From Clytia hemisphaerica (taxonomy: Eukaryota; Cnidaria; Hydrozoa; Leptothecata; Clytiidae): a DNA stretch of 64,000 nucleotides. This document shows positions 32,654-44,210 of the stretch, piece by piece. The first letter of the stretch is position 1, and each line of letters opens with the position of its first letter. The notes under the pieces were generated by a model, which was given only the letters and a program-made list of their open reading frames with translations, was not told the DNA's origin and did not search any database. The stretch lies in contig CACVBU010000599.1 in NCBI GenBank assembly GCA_902728285.1, positions 186,001-250,000 on the forward strand, given 5' to 3'. A program made the translations under genes and the position numbers.

Positions 32654-33949
32654 CCATTTAAGCTGGACGAATCATAAGCCCTTTGGGTAAAAAGTTATTG
32701 TAGGAGTTTTCTTGTAAGGTTTTCAAGGTTATTTCTGAGGGGACCACAGAATCTGTTCGAATTACATGAGTATTCTAATTATAGGAGTGCGAATTACATG
32801 AGTTCAACTGTATTTTATTGATTTTTACAGGAATGAATAGTGGAATAGGATTTACTTACATAAGCACAAGCTAGAGAAGTCAATTGCTCCTCGGAACTGT
32901 TGGTTAGATGGTAATTATGCCTCATGGTCTTGTCTATAAAAACGTTGCCTTTGGATTTGTGCTGCAAACAGAGACCCGATTCATCACAATTGAAAATTTG
33001 TGCAGCTGACGTTATTCCTTTAGTTTGGCAAACATTTTCTAGTTGATCGTAAAATTCCTCGATCTTCTCTCTACTGCACATTGCTCTGGATACCTTAATA
33101 GAGAAATTAAGATATGGGTAATTCCATCTCAAATCATCCAGGGCATATGTGCTTAGGCAAAATTTGAGCCTGTGCATGCATAAGTCTTTATGCTTTTAAA
33201 AAGGTGTAATTATTTTCTCTAGTATATTTTGAGTATTTTTTTCAATTTTGAATTAGTTAATTTGGTTAATTTGATGCTTATAAAAAACGTGTACTTATTT
33301 CCCTAGTTAGTATATTCTTTTTCGATTTTTGAATTAGTATATTCACCTCTAATTTTCTTGTTTTGGTTAATTTAATGTTGACGTGTCTCTTGAATAATCG
33401 CAATCACTTTTCTCCCGGCAAGTTAGTTCCACCGACAAATTCTGCTTGTCCGGCCAAATCCAAAATTTGTTTGACTGTCGATCTCAATTGTGTAGATGTT
33501 TGACCACAGCCAATTCTCGACATTGCTTTCAACCACTCCTTAAGGTTTCTTTCTTATTCGCATGATAAAATGGGCGTTGGCCCACACCTGCCTTTATCTT
33601 CGGGTCTTTTCCCCGTTACCCTATCACTAGGGTTGTCTTCGGTATGCCATATGTCTATGGGAAAGAATTTTGAAAAGAGAAATTTTTGGTTGAAATATCA
33701 GAAACTTCGGAACATTTAACCCAGGCATTTTTAAGATTTAATAATGTAACAAACCCTACAATCGTCGCCATCAGAATAGTAGGGTTTGATTAGCAGTGTT
33801 CACAGATTAATGTTGTGCCTATTAAATTACAATACAATACAAACACTTTCAACCTTGGAAGCTTTGCCAAGTGATAGTTCCTTAGACTTTAACTTCTTCA
33901 AAGCTTCCGATACTTCTTCTTCTGAATAATTGAGTTTTGCATCTGACAT

Positions 33950-35137
33950 CCTGAAATATAAATTTATTGAAGGGATCTTCTCTCAGTCTAATTACGGTGG
34001 GAACAATTTAAAAAGTACGTACGCTCAAAAGTAAGCAAAATTCGACGTGTACGCTTTGAGAAGAAGAATTTTAGAGAATAAAATAACAAGTTTCGACTAA
34101 TTTAATATGTTCTGTTAAGGGTGATATCTATACTTATCTTAGCCTTTTTCAAACGTACAATCGTTAAATATATAATATCAAAATAAAATTACAACATTAA
34201 TCCCAATTTATCGAAAGTACACGAAATTTAATACCTAACTTAGTACTGTTCTTTCGCAAGATTTTGAAAAAGTGTTGTAAAAATGGTATATAATATTTTT
34301 TTGAAAAATAAATGTCTCATCATGCACGAAAAAGAAACTTCAGGAAGTTGAATAAAAACCTTTAAATTAACTAAATATCTATAAAATCTATACAAGTCCT
34401 CTATGTGAATGTGCGCCATTGTCAACTGCTTAAACTGGTTGTACTTGTCTACTGGGCAAGTCATTATGTAATCGGCCCTAATTATGACACCACCTCCTTT
34501 CTTATTAGACTGTGGCCAGCCTTCTGATATCGATTCAAAAATAATGTTTTTTTCAAAGAAGCCGTGAATAAACTTTTAGAGTTGATTTAGTACTTTTTTA
34601 TGTGCTGAATCCGAATCCGAATGTTACCAAAAGTGTAAACCCGCAGTTTTCGAGTAAATCGAGTTTTAAAATAACGTAATCGGGTCAATCGAGTACTATC
34701 GATTTTTTTTTCATTTCTGACGTAAAGAAGTAATTAAACTCGAATTTTTTTTCTCGTACACCGTCTAGATGCATTATACATTTTCTTTTTCTATGTAATA
34801 ATATATTTTCTAACAAATATGGCTTAAAAATATCAGAAATTCGATCAAAAATCGATTGAATCGGTTTTTTTCATTATTGAGAATGTAATTTTTCATAAAA
34901 TGAACTACAGAACAATCAGAACAATGTAAAATATATAGAACCAAAACTAAATTGAAGAGAGAGAGCCATTTTAAAGCTTATGTTTCATTGATTTTGGGAA
35001 TGCAAAGTTCAGAGGTTACTCGATAAAAGTAAGAAAAACGGATAAAAAGTTAAAACAATTGATGAGTACGGTTATTTTGAAATCTGTAGTATAATAGGTC
35101 TCTTAAAATATAATGCAGTCATTTATCAAAAAAAAAC
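33950..35137. other. No gene recognised
   Basis: AT-rich sequence upstream of the pogo start. This would be where its 5' non-coding end and inverted terminal repeat should lie, but I cannot identify the matching end beyond 30113, so the element's borders stay undefined. Confidence 0.3.
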
Positions 35138-35395
35138 GTGAAGGGTTATAATGAAAAATATAAACTAACCTACATGCATAAGATTCTACACAGTCGAATT
35201 GCTTGTTTATCTTCTCTTGTATGTCGTGCTCGTACCGCTAACGTAAAAATGATACCAATAAATGCACGAATCCAGTCGTATGAATACAGCTATGTCCCCT
35301 CAACAATTAGGTTGTGGAATGCCTTACCAACCCATATCGTCAATGAAGAGGACCCTGATAAATTTAGCCGTAGCATTTCAAACTACGAATTCTAA
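35138..35395 (+). pseudogene. LINE (CR1/L2-type) RT C-terminal end
   Basis: The frame reads YKLTYMHKILHSRIACLS, then MIPINARIQSYEYSYVPSTI and RLWNALPTHIVNEEDPDKF, ending at a natural stop. The Y-S-[FY]-x-P-x-T-[IV]-x-x-W-N-x-L-P signature is the extreme C-terminus of CR1/L2-type LINE polymerases. Only this end is present, consistent with a 5'-truncated insertion. It continues where the minus-strand fragment at 37292-37615 stops in the protein, but they are in opposite orientation and are separate insertions. Confidence 0.75.
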
Positions 35396-35929
35396 CTTGT
35401 GGAATTTTTTATTTCTATTTGATTTTTACTTTTTTCTATCCTGAGCTAGTCCTTTTTGTCTCTTCCGTTTTTACTCTTCGTGTCTTGTGTCCCATGCTTT
35501 GTCTTCTGTTTGAACAAATTTTGTGCCGTGTTTTCTTTTTTACTTAGCACCGCTGACCTCGTCACCCTCGTGGAATCATCGACATGGATAATTTTAATAT
35601 TTCAACTTAATATTTTTATCTTACATTTTGATATGAAAATATTTATTTTAAAAGTTTTTAATTTCCAAATTAAAAATATTTTTCCTATAATTCCTACAAT
35701 TTTCTACTTATCTTGGCATGTCATCGTCTCGTCCCAGCTCACTCTTACACTTTGATATTTGAGACTACACCTACTCTTGTGCTTTCCACATTTATCAGCG
35801 TCTTAGAACATCTTGCGCTAATGTTTTTAACTCTTTACTTTATTTTATCCTTTATGTTTAAAATCACGAAAATGTACGTAATGTATTATGTGATAATTCA
35901 ATAGAACTAGAACTAGACCATTGCAACCA
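35396..35929. other. No gene recognised; probable LINE 3' flank
   Basis: T-rich sequence following the LINE C-terminus. The open frames at 35456-35904 are hydrophobic and low-complexity, with no recognisable domain. Confidence 0.35.
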
Positions 35930-37297
35930 AATTCAAATCAACGAGAATTGACTTCATTGGAGATCGCTATCCGTATATTAGTATCAAGGGGGCTGAGAGA
36001 GAAAAGAGAGCTGTTGGTGATGGCCAAGTCTTTGCATCGTTACAGAAAACCAGAAAGTTCCTTGCGACTGGAAGAAATTTCTTTCAGTTGGCATAAACAA
36101 GGAAAATCTGTTGTCAATTCTGTCAAAACAATGGAGAATTATGAAGCCTGATGACTTCCCTGATGACATTAAGTTTTTCGTCTCGGAATCGTCCACCTGT
36201 TTCTCAGTCATGAAAATCCACGAAAATCCAATCGAAAACATCGAAACTCTTAGCTGTGACCATGAAGAAGCCGATACACGTCTTTTGTTACATGCGAAAC
36301 ATGCCGCCGATGAGGGGTACACAAATGCCCTTATCAGAACAACGGATACTGACGTCGTCGTCATGTTGGTTGGCCTGGAGAACCAAATTGCACATCACTT
36401 GTCCGTCGAGACAGGAAATGGGAATCGGCGGAGGATTGTTGATATCAACGAAGTAGCATCATCGTTACCACCCGGTGCCTCCCAAGCTCTTATTGGTTTC
36501 CAATACTTAGAAGTGCTAGGTGAACAATCCAATTCATTTTTTTTTCATTATTTAAAACCAAGTTTGTTCTAAGATTATGATAGACATTTTTCAATGCCTT
36601 GTTTTCAATTTATAGTTTACGTAAAAATAATATTGATAATGTATTATTGCCTCTACAGGATGCGACACCACAAGCTTATTCTTTGGGAAGGGTGAATCGA
36701 AGTGTTGGAATCTAATGGTGAATAACGTTCAGTTCGTCAACGCGATATCAAAGCTCGGAGATTCGTGGGATATCCCAGATAATGTCGCGCATGTAATTGA
36801 GCATTACGTGTGCAAGCTGTTTGGTTCAACTGCAACAAACGTCGCCGATGCACGCGTGGAATTGTTCAAGCTCGGAAAATTCTCAGAAGAATTTCTGCCG
36901 CTTACACCAGAGGCACTTCGACATCATCTCCTTCGAGCAAACTACCAATCGATGATTTGGAAGAGTGCTCTAAAATCAACCATCAATGCCCCCTGATGGC
37001 CATGGTTGGAGATTGGACGGTGGTAAATGGAGCATCGACTGGAACGTCATATCGATTTCTGATTTGACGTCTATCACTTCTTGCGGTTGTAAAAGTGGCT
37101 GCAAAACAAATATCTGCAAATGTAAGAAAAACGGTTTGCAGTGCACCAACACCTGCAAGTGCATAAGTTGTAAGAATGCACTAGAAGAGGCAGTCGATGA
37201 GGCAGAAGAAGAATCAGATGACGAAAGTTATGATGACGCGTTGAACGACGTAGACTGGGATGACGAAAGTGACATCGACTTTACGTTGAATTTATAA
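35930..37297 (+). pseudogene. PIN-like repeat-family protein with C-terminal CXC domain, copy 2
   Basis: The frame begins RIDFIGDRYPYISIKGAERE, shifts near 36080, continues GINKENLLSILSKQWR, then CDHEEADTRLLLHAKHAADE and RTTDTDVVVMLVGL. A GT-AG intron (36520-36658, phase 1) splices LEVLG to CDTTSLFFGKGESKCWNLM. LGDSWDIPDNVAHVIEHYVC and LRHHLLRANYQSMIWKSALK follow, aligning with the copy at 231-1642. A shift in a C5 run near 36990 leads to HGWRLDGGKW and a tesmin/TSO1-like CXC domain (CGCKSGCKTNICKCKKNGL, then CTNTCKCISC), then an acidic tail ending at 37297. CXC domains bind DNA. The acidic set (D in GDRY, DHEEAD, DTD, GCD) resembles PIN/FEN nucleases; this is inference. The N-terminal part is missing and two shifts are present. 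Confidence 0.75.
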
Positions 37298-37615
37298 TGC
37301 TTTTTCTTTGTACCAGTAATATTTCAGTTTAGTTTCAAGCCGTCTTTGCTGGAGGGTCTTAAGGTTAAGATTACGAATCATGGTGGTTGGACTACTGGAA
37401 TATCTCCAATCATTACATATAAATCTGGATGCTTTGCGTTGGACCATTTCTAATTGGTTGATGTTTGCTGAAGTATGAGGATCCCAGACAACTGATGCGT
37501 ATTCAAGAATCGGCCTCACATAGGTACGATAAGCTGGGAGCTTGATTACTTGGTTACATGTACGCAGGTTACGCTGGAGGAAGCATCTGATTTGGTTGGC
37601 TTTTTTCGAGGTGTA
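37292..37615 (-). pseudogene. LINE (CR1/L2-type) RT thumb fragment
   Basis: The minus strand reads KKANQIRCFLQRNL, then LPAYRTYVRPILEYASVVWD, PHTSANINQLEMVQRKASRF and LKTLQQRRLETKLK, then a stop. RPILEYAS-x-VWDPH ... LE-x-VQR-x-A-x-RF is the standard region following the palm in CR1/L2-type LINEs. The usual C-terminal end (W-N-x-LP) is absent. It abuts the acidic C-terminus of the PIN-CXC copy tail to tail. Confidence 0.8.
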
Positions 37616-38902
37616 CTTTCATCACTGACGTCAAACATCAAACATAGCTTTTTCACTCTCACCGATCACCCATGTAAAGAAATTAAAGAGTCTATGCGGT
37701 AAGGTGTCTTTTATTTTTCCTGGAACAAAATGTTGTTGTGTTGGTGGCCATGTATATTTGGTTTTGTGACTTTTGACAATGTCTCTCAGATAAAATGCTG
37801 CTATGTAAATTCTCGGTCTTTGAGATAGTCGTGCTGGTCATATCCTACATAAATGAAAACAAAACAAAAATTCTACACATTGCAGTTTCTGTACAATTAT
37901 TTAAGTTTAAAAAGCAAGGCGCCAGTGCTTTGAAGGAAAATTCATTCAAAACAAAGTGAAACCATGAGAAGTAATTTTAGAAAAGAATATTAATATCAAT
38001 CTCCTAATTAAAAAAAAACAGTAAGTCACAAAATTTGAAACTGGAAGAAATGGTACCTTCAAATTCATCTTCAGTGAGCTCAGTCTCTGTCAATTCAGTT
38101 TCTGTCAATTCGGATTCTGTTTCGTTTTCCACATCCATCGCATTAGCAGGTTGAAACAAACATCTTGTGTAAAGTTTATAGCATGGTATATGACATTTTG
38201 CCTCCAAGCAAACCATATCCTTGGTTCCAATTTTGTTAAGCATGTCACTAGGGGGTAAAACATTGATATTTGAATTGATAAATACAATATGATTGTTTTA
38301 ATGTTATGGAAATGAATGACACAATTCCTTTCAGAACGTGGCATTCTATAACCTACTCAATCTACAAACTTGTACCATTAAAAAGCTCATATTTTCAATC
38401 TAAATGAAATGAATATAATTATGGTTTCTACTAAATTAAACATTTAGTTTGATTAATTAATTAATTTAATTAAAAACTTATCATGAATTAGCAATAACAC
38501 ACCAAGCAGAACTCAATTTCACAACATGTTTCAAGCCATATTTACAAAACTTTCCTCTCTAAAACTTCCCCGCCATTTTCTCAAAAAATTTCATAACCAC
38601 TATCGTTTTCTAGACCAAAACAAAGGACTCTATTTTACCGAACGCTATAACAGTTCAAACGTCGGACGCTATCTTTTGTCCTGCAAAATATATCATGTTG
38701 AAATTGTTTACAATCCCGTCCGAAACGCTTATCAGCATGGCGGAGTAAGCTGTGAGAGACGAGTGATTTTTCCTTTAAAAATCACTCAAAAACTGCGGGT
38801 TTTCAAGCTTGGTAACATTGAAAATCGGAATCAGCACCCTTAAATTGACCAAGAAAGATTATTCACCGACATTTTGAAAAAAAGTGAAACGTTTTGAGGT
38901 AC
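37616..38902. other. No gene recognised
   Basis: AT-rich sequence. On the minus strand around 38060-38140 the repeated 'gtcaattcagtttct/gtcaattcggattct' encodes an acidic LTE repeat without context. The plus-strand frame 38526-38843 has no identifiable motif. Confidence 0.3.
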
Positions 38903-39179
38903 CTGGCCATGGTCTATATCGAGTTGTCGGCCTTCTTTTCCGGCTTTAAATTTTGTTCCGTAGTGTGGATTTGCAGATCTATTAACACGTTTACCGGTGC
39001 ATATTATTTTAAGGGAGGTTATTACTTTTGCCTTTTTCAGTTCAATGAGGAGGCGACAGAAATTTGCTGGCACTCTCCCAATTGTGCACCCGTTGATCAT
39101 TCTTTTGACCAAGATTGCCCACTTATCAAAAAGATTTTCGGGCTCTCTTTTAATCTTTAACTTCTCGCCTTTATTTAGC
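38903..39179 (-). CDS. HIRAN-like domain exon
   Basis: A minus-strand exon bounded by an acceptor (gtctaacag) at 39179 and a CAG|GTACCT donor at 38902 reads LNKGEKLKIKREPENLFDKW, AILVKRMINGCTIGRVPANF and CRLLIELKKAKVITSLKI. The pattern G-x2-L-x-L-x-REPENL-x-D-x-x-AI-V ... IG-x-[VI]P is that of HIRAN domains, which bind DNA or occur in many cnidarian repeat-type proteins. Exon phases with neighbours cannot be checked, since no flanking exon was found. Confidence 0.4.
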
Positions 39180-41101
39180 CTGTTAGACGAAAACCGCTTT
39201 TTTATCGCGATTTAACGTCTGTTACTTTTTGCCGCGGAATCGAATGTTTTTGGACGGGAAAGTCCGTCCAAGATTTTCTCTTCGGCGCGGCGTATTTTGC
39301 CGTGACTTTGGACAAAATGCACTCCATCGCATGTGCCTTTTTCTGATTTTTAAGAAGTCATTGCATTGCTTCGAGCGGTAAAGTTCAAATAGATTTTCGA
39401 ACTTTCGAATTTTGTGATTCGAATGTTGAAAATTGTTATTGAGCGATTTTGTTTGTTTTGAAAAGTGAATGGCTCTTTCTTGAAAAGAAACGAAAAAGCA
39501 GCAGTATGGGTATGAGCTGAATCTGCGGAAGGAGGAGAAAGAAGATGGAAATTTTATTATTGCATCAAGAACAGCAGAGTTGTTGGGTTATTTCCATAAC
39601 AGGATTGTAGAAGCCGAGAGATTAAACTGTTAACATGGTGAATGAAAATTATCAAATCATTTCTTTTGCTTTGGGTTGGATCCTAGCCATAACAGTGCTG
39701 ATGATGATATACGAACTTGGTTTGGGCTTTTAGTATGCTTTGGGATGGCAACGAACATCTTTTGGATATGACTTGAAACCTAGAAGAATTTATCCCTCGC
39801 TTATTCCAGTGGAAAGAAGAACTGTTTGTTTGTTATTGTTTTTATTGGCTGTTCGACGTGGTTTGTGATCGCTTATTTGAAAATGTGACATAAATTGAAT
39901 TGTAGAATGTAAATTGACATTATGATTGAAAGTAAACTGAAACTTGATTGTATTCGATTCGAAAGAATTTAATGAATATTGCTGGGTGTGGAAATGATTT
40001 TCTTCAGTTCTTAGCACCAGTGACCATTCATTGGCAAATCTTGACATATCAAAACTTGACACTATTTTTTTGATTTTGATTTAAACTTATGCGCTGAAAT
40101 TGATACAATGACAGATTTTTTATATTTTTATGTGAAAAGTTGTGTTCTGTATAATTAGAGTTTAAAGGTTTACTACCAATTAATTTTGAGTGAAGATTAA
40201 AAACTTTCAAATTTCTAAACTTTGGAAACTAGATAGCCAGTAAAATTTGGAGGTTTTGCTTCGAACTGTGGGAGGAATCTACCTAAATTTTATTATTTTT
40301 GTCTGACTTTCCTTTTAAGATTTTACAGTCATGGTCATAATTTTATGGCTAGTGTTGAGAGTTTTCTTTGATTTTGGTTGTTTCTCTGCAAGGAAGAAAA
40401 CCTTTTGAAGCAGGGGCTGGCAGGGGGTTTCCTTTTTTATTAAATTAAGAGCCTGTTGACAATACCATTAATTGGAGCTGCTTGGAGACTTTTTTGCTTC
40501 TATAGTTCTTTCGTTATAAAGGGGTGTATCAAAATATTCTCGTTTTGAAAAACAAGCATTTTTAGCTCACGAAAACTTTACCCCCGATCCCGAGGATTCT
40601 TATGTTTTGATTTTATGCACAGAGCTCTAAAATTAAGACTAGATTTGACATCGACGCACGACCTCTCCACCAAGTAATGCTATTCGGTCGTCCATTCCAG
40701 TCTTGCTTTCGAGTTCCGTGTTTTTCCCGCCTTTATGCGACGTCACCCTCCACCACAGTGCGATAACTTTCGACAAACGCTTCAAAGTGTAACTGACCAT
40801 AAAACAAAGAAAAAATTTGGTTTGTGGGAAGGTACTGGCTAGCCTTTATTCGGCATGACGCAGAACTTATGGTAGGCCGTAACAACCCAATCAACGGTGA
40901 TAAGTTTCTCCATTTTAATTTACCTGTTTGATGGTGGTGCAGCGAGAAGGGCAAGTGAAACGAAAACGCCAATCTGAAATGTAGGAAAAATGAAGGTCTT
41001 TGAATATACTTGAATTTTTAAGGCTTGAAAACACTACGTAAGTACCTTACGTTGAATTCCCGTGGAAAAAGATTGCGGACCTTTTTAACGTGGCCTTAAT
41101 T
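39180..41101. other. No gene recognised
   Basis: AT-rich sequence. Minus-strand frames at 39790-40062 and 40733-40972 lack motifs. A CAG|GTAAATT-like donor sits within the latter at about 40921, so a host exon there cannot be excluded, but nothing supports one. Confidence 0.3.
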
Positions 41102-42525
41102 GAGGCCCCCCAGCGGTTGGCGTGATGGCGTGATGGAGGATTTTTCATGGCGTGATGGCGTGAAATTTTGAAAAAAACGGCGTGATGGCGTGAAAATGAA
41201 GTGCCGGCGTGATCGTGAAATCGAGGTTTTTTAGGCGTGATGGTGTGAAATTTGCAGTTCAGCGTGATCGTGAAAGTTTATTATTTGAATCGTAATTCTA
41301 TGTCCATTTTAGCCAATTTAGAGGGTTTAAATTTCAAAATTTTCTTGGTCGGCCCCAGCTATGGTGGGGCCTCCTATAGCTCTCATTTTAAAACATAAAA
41401 GAAACGGTGCAAACAGTTTTAAACATCTGCCATTTATCCTTGTAACATCCCATTGTCTTTAGCAGTTGCTAGCTAGTCTTCAAAATAAAAAAGTCGAATG
41501 CTATGAGAGGCTCAAAATTTAAAAGTTGTCCCGTTAGCGCAAACCATGGTTGCGTTTCCTCCGTAACTAACATTTTCCTCGCTTTCTTAGATGCTTATTC
41601 TTAGAAGCATCAAAGACATCGGGTCCTTTATTTCAGGAAAATATATATTTAAAGCAAAGGCTTAAACAGAAAGAAGCAACAGGTTTATTATGAGGTGTAA
41701 TTTTGAGCAGATTGGCAGTGATCAAAGGAATCCTTTGATGTTTAAACCATATTTTGGAAAAAAGAGAGTTAACGATGGCGATTGTAGCCATACTAAATTG
41801 AAAATTTCTCCCGTCGGCACAAACCATGGTTGCGCCTCCTCGTTCCCAATTTGAAAACTATTCACGCTAATTCACAATTAATGCCCATGGGTCCCGTCAA
41901 CAGGGGGCCAGAGGGGGCATGGCCCCTCATGTTTTACCAAAAAACTTTGTACTTTTAAAAGATTTCCATTATTTTTACATGAATTATTTTTCAAATTAAA
42001 TTGAAATGGGTCCTAAAATAGTACTAAAATTTTCTGTTGCCCAACCATGGTGGGCTTTGTCAATTTGCTCAAATATACCTCAGCCCTAAAAACCAGGGCC
42101 CTTTGATGTGACCCGCCAGTTGTCAAACTACTTTTCATATGCATAAGTCAAGATTACGCCATTTTTCCTATCGGAAACACCCGAAAAAAACTTGAATTTG
42201 ACCCCTGTGATATATTCTTGACTTACGCGAATGAGAATGTTAAAAAACTGATTGACAATCAAACACATACCTATTTATAGGCAAAAATTAAGTTTTTATA
42301 GCGGCATTTTATCCATACCAATGGGTCTAAACGTGGTCTAAAAAAAACTGAATCAATCCAGAGAATATGAGCGTGAAAACTAAATTTTCTAGGTGTAATG
42401 GCGTGAAATCGAAAAAAAATTGGCGTGATCGTGAAAATCAAATTTTTCAGGCGTGATGGTGTGAATTTGAAAAAAAATTGGCGTGATGGCGTGAATTTGG
42501 GGTCCGCTGGGGGGGGGGGGGCCTC
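41102..42525. mobile_element. 1.4-kb MITE with GGCGTGATGGCGTGA arrays and poly-G end
   Basis: Ends GAGGCCCCCCAGCGG and inverse CCGCTGGGG-G(n)-CCTC enclose 1424 bp; TTAATT lies on both sides (41096-41101, 42526-42531). Arrays of GGCGTGATGGCGTGA spaced about 30 bp apart occupy both ends (41119-41275 and 42370-42495), but in the same orientation, unlike the inverted arrays at 16889 and 18822. The core has four short motifs around palindromic or near-palindromic 'ccatgg' (aaaccatggttgcg at about 41541 and 41821, aaccatggtggg near 42042, agctatggtggggcc near 41356). Confidence 0.75.
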
Positions 42526-43908
42526 TTAATTTGAAAGTAAACTTTAACGCTGGTCCTTTATCACGTCAGCGATGAAAAAAACGCAAATAAGATAAAGGGC
42601 CTAATGTAATCAATGTCTCACCTATTATCAAACTATTGCCAATTGACACTAAAATGCGATTCACGTGCAAGTTAGTCCAGGTCGACGCCCGTCCTAGAAA
42701 GAAGGAAAATAGTGTAGCGTTTTAGAGTTAATGCTGCAAGCAAAATTGTAGACGATGTTATAGTCCGTTACAGTGATATTAAATACGGGAGAGTTTCGAA
42801 GAAACAACTCTACCGACTAAACTAAATTTTCTTCGACTTTGGGCTTTTTTCTTAGATAGTGATTCTTCTTAGACTATAACATAGTCTAGCAAAAGTGCCA
42901 CTGATATGAAACAAAGCGAAACAAAGAGTCAGGATTGGAAAAAACTCCAAAAATTACCCTGACTTCCGAGTGGGTGGCTTCGACACGGCTCCGGCTCGAA
43001 CGACGGTGATGATAACGTGTAAGTAACGCACGGTGAGTAGAAAAGAGTATGAAACAGAACAATAAAAAATATGTAAAAAATGTAAAAAACTTTGATTTTC
43101 TTCGGCAGTAATTTGGCAATTCCGGAGGCAATTCTTTTCTCGATCGAAATGTTTTTGGAATGAGTCACCACTTTTTGTTTGCACACCTCCTATGGATATG
43201 TTCTAAAATTAACTTTTGAAGTTATTCAATACGAATGTTTTGATTCATTCGAATGTTTTGACTCAAATTCGAATGTTTCGAAATTTCCCGCGTTTGGAAT
43301 GTTTTGATCGCAATGTAGAGTTCTCTTTTTCATTTTTTGTGTTTGTTTCGGTCGCAGACTGGACGTCAAATTTCGAAGCTGACTGCATCAACTTTTTTAT
43401 CAATATTTCACACGAAGGAAACTGTATCGAGCTGATTTTTACAGAACTGCTTCCTGACATACGCGTTGTTTCTTACGAAGCTTTTTTGTCCACAGGTAGC
43501 CATTTTTTTTTTTTTTGAAAAAACCGGGCTTTTCGTGTGCTTCCGTGCAAAGTTGGATCTTTCGGATTCTACTCGTTCTTTTCTAGAACTTTTTTTACAC
43601 ATTACGGGCAATAGGTCAAGGCAGATAACTACCAAAAGAAATTCTCCAGAGGTTTGTTTTTGTATGACTTTTCAGGGTTCAAAGATGTTCGGTCGCCAAT
43701 TAGACCGGTCACCAACTGGGCTCTTATACCAAAGGAATAGGAACCATTAAATTCCATCCAAATCCAAAAATTTTCCAAGGCTGCAACAAAATTTTATACA
43801 CGTGGACAGGCTAAATAAATATATGGATATTTTTTGTAGTTGAAAATTAATTCAAGAAATTTTTGAAAAAAAGCATAAAACACAATTTCAAGTAATTTTG
43901 TTCTAACA
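42526..43908. other. No gene recognised; one possible exon
   Basis: On the plus strand an acceptor-like tcggtcgcag at about 43357 precedes DWTSNFEADCINFF, then GNCIELIFTELLPDIRVV and a CAG|GTAGCC donor-like site near 43495, giving an open segment of about 140 nt. The family is not recognised. A short inverted pair (gatgttatagtc / gactataacat) lies at 42754 and 42873. Confidence 0.25.
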
Positions 43909-44210
43909 TTAAGGAGATTCATGGTAAGTTGGTACAGTGATTGTATTGATGAGTCGATTCGAAATCGCAAAGTCAACGCTTGCTTGCTTTATGTCTCTAC
44001 CACTCCAGTAAATCACGTGGTGCTTCTCGACTACGTTTCCTGTTCGTTCACGCCTCACTTCAATCAGGGCGCAGATGTGGATGTGTACTGATTCAAGTTC
44101 TCTTGAAATGATTGCGGTAGCTCTTTCAGGTCGACACGAATTTGGGTTATCATTAACCTCCAAGCAGCTCTTCGTGCTCCACGCATTCCACGCATGCGTT
44201 TCAATGGGAA
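43909..44210 (-). pseudogene. LINE APE-type endonuclease fragment
   Basis: The minus strand reads CLEVNDNPNSCRPERATAII, SRELESVHIHICALIEVRRE, HHVIYWSGRDI and VDFAISNRL, then a stop. This is the N-terminal part of an apurinic-type endonuclease: R-P-ER-T-A-I-I-x-REL-x-x-x-x-I-x-I-x-AL-x-E-[TV]-R with YWSGR, the segment bearing the catalytic Glu in LINE polyproteins. The preceding W-N-V-R-T block is altered (AWNAWST). The element is cut off at both sides. Confidence 0.7.

Larger units (their letters stand above)
30113..33949 (-). pseudogene. Pogo/Tigger-like DDE transposase with C-terminal PHD finger, multiply broken
   Basis: Read 5' to 3' on the minus strand: MSDAKLNYSEEEVSEALKKL at 33949 and, after a probable intron, TYGIPKTTL near 33640 form the psq-type helix-turn-helix. 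GCGQTSTQLRSTVKQ (about 33500) and NYPYLNFSIKVSRAMCSRE (about 33125) follow. The DDE core has NCDESG, then a GTAAGT donor at 32859 and acceptor at 31904, then TRHVLLIFDGHSTHI and LRPLDVGVF, giving the three catalytic Asp. NVLSAFEATGVW continues the C-terminus, then a Ser-rich tail (31283-30423) and a final C-x2-C ... C-x2-C-x4-H-x2-C ... C-x2-C PHD finger at about 30113-30320. Stops or shifts near 33630, 33580, 31870, 31470, 31330 and 30425 rule out activity. In the living family such enzymes cut and paste DNA at TA sites. Confidence 0.85.

Noticed and set aside
33743..33792. Telomere-like AACCCTA/TAGGGTT pair.
   Set aside because: Only a short 10-bp hairpin with one copy of the motif on each side; no tandem telomeric repeat.
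38526..38843. 105-aa plus-strand frame next to the HIRAN-like exon.
   Set aside because: Opposite strand to the exon, no motif and no paralogue in the window.
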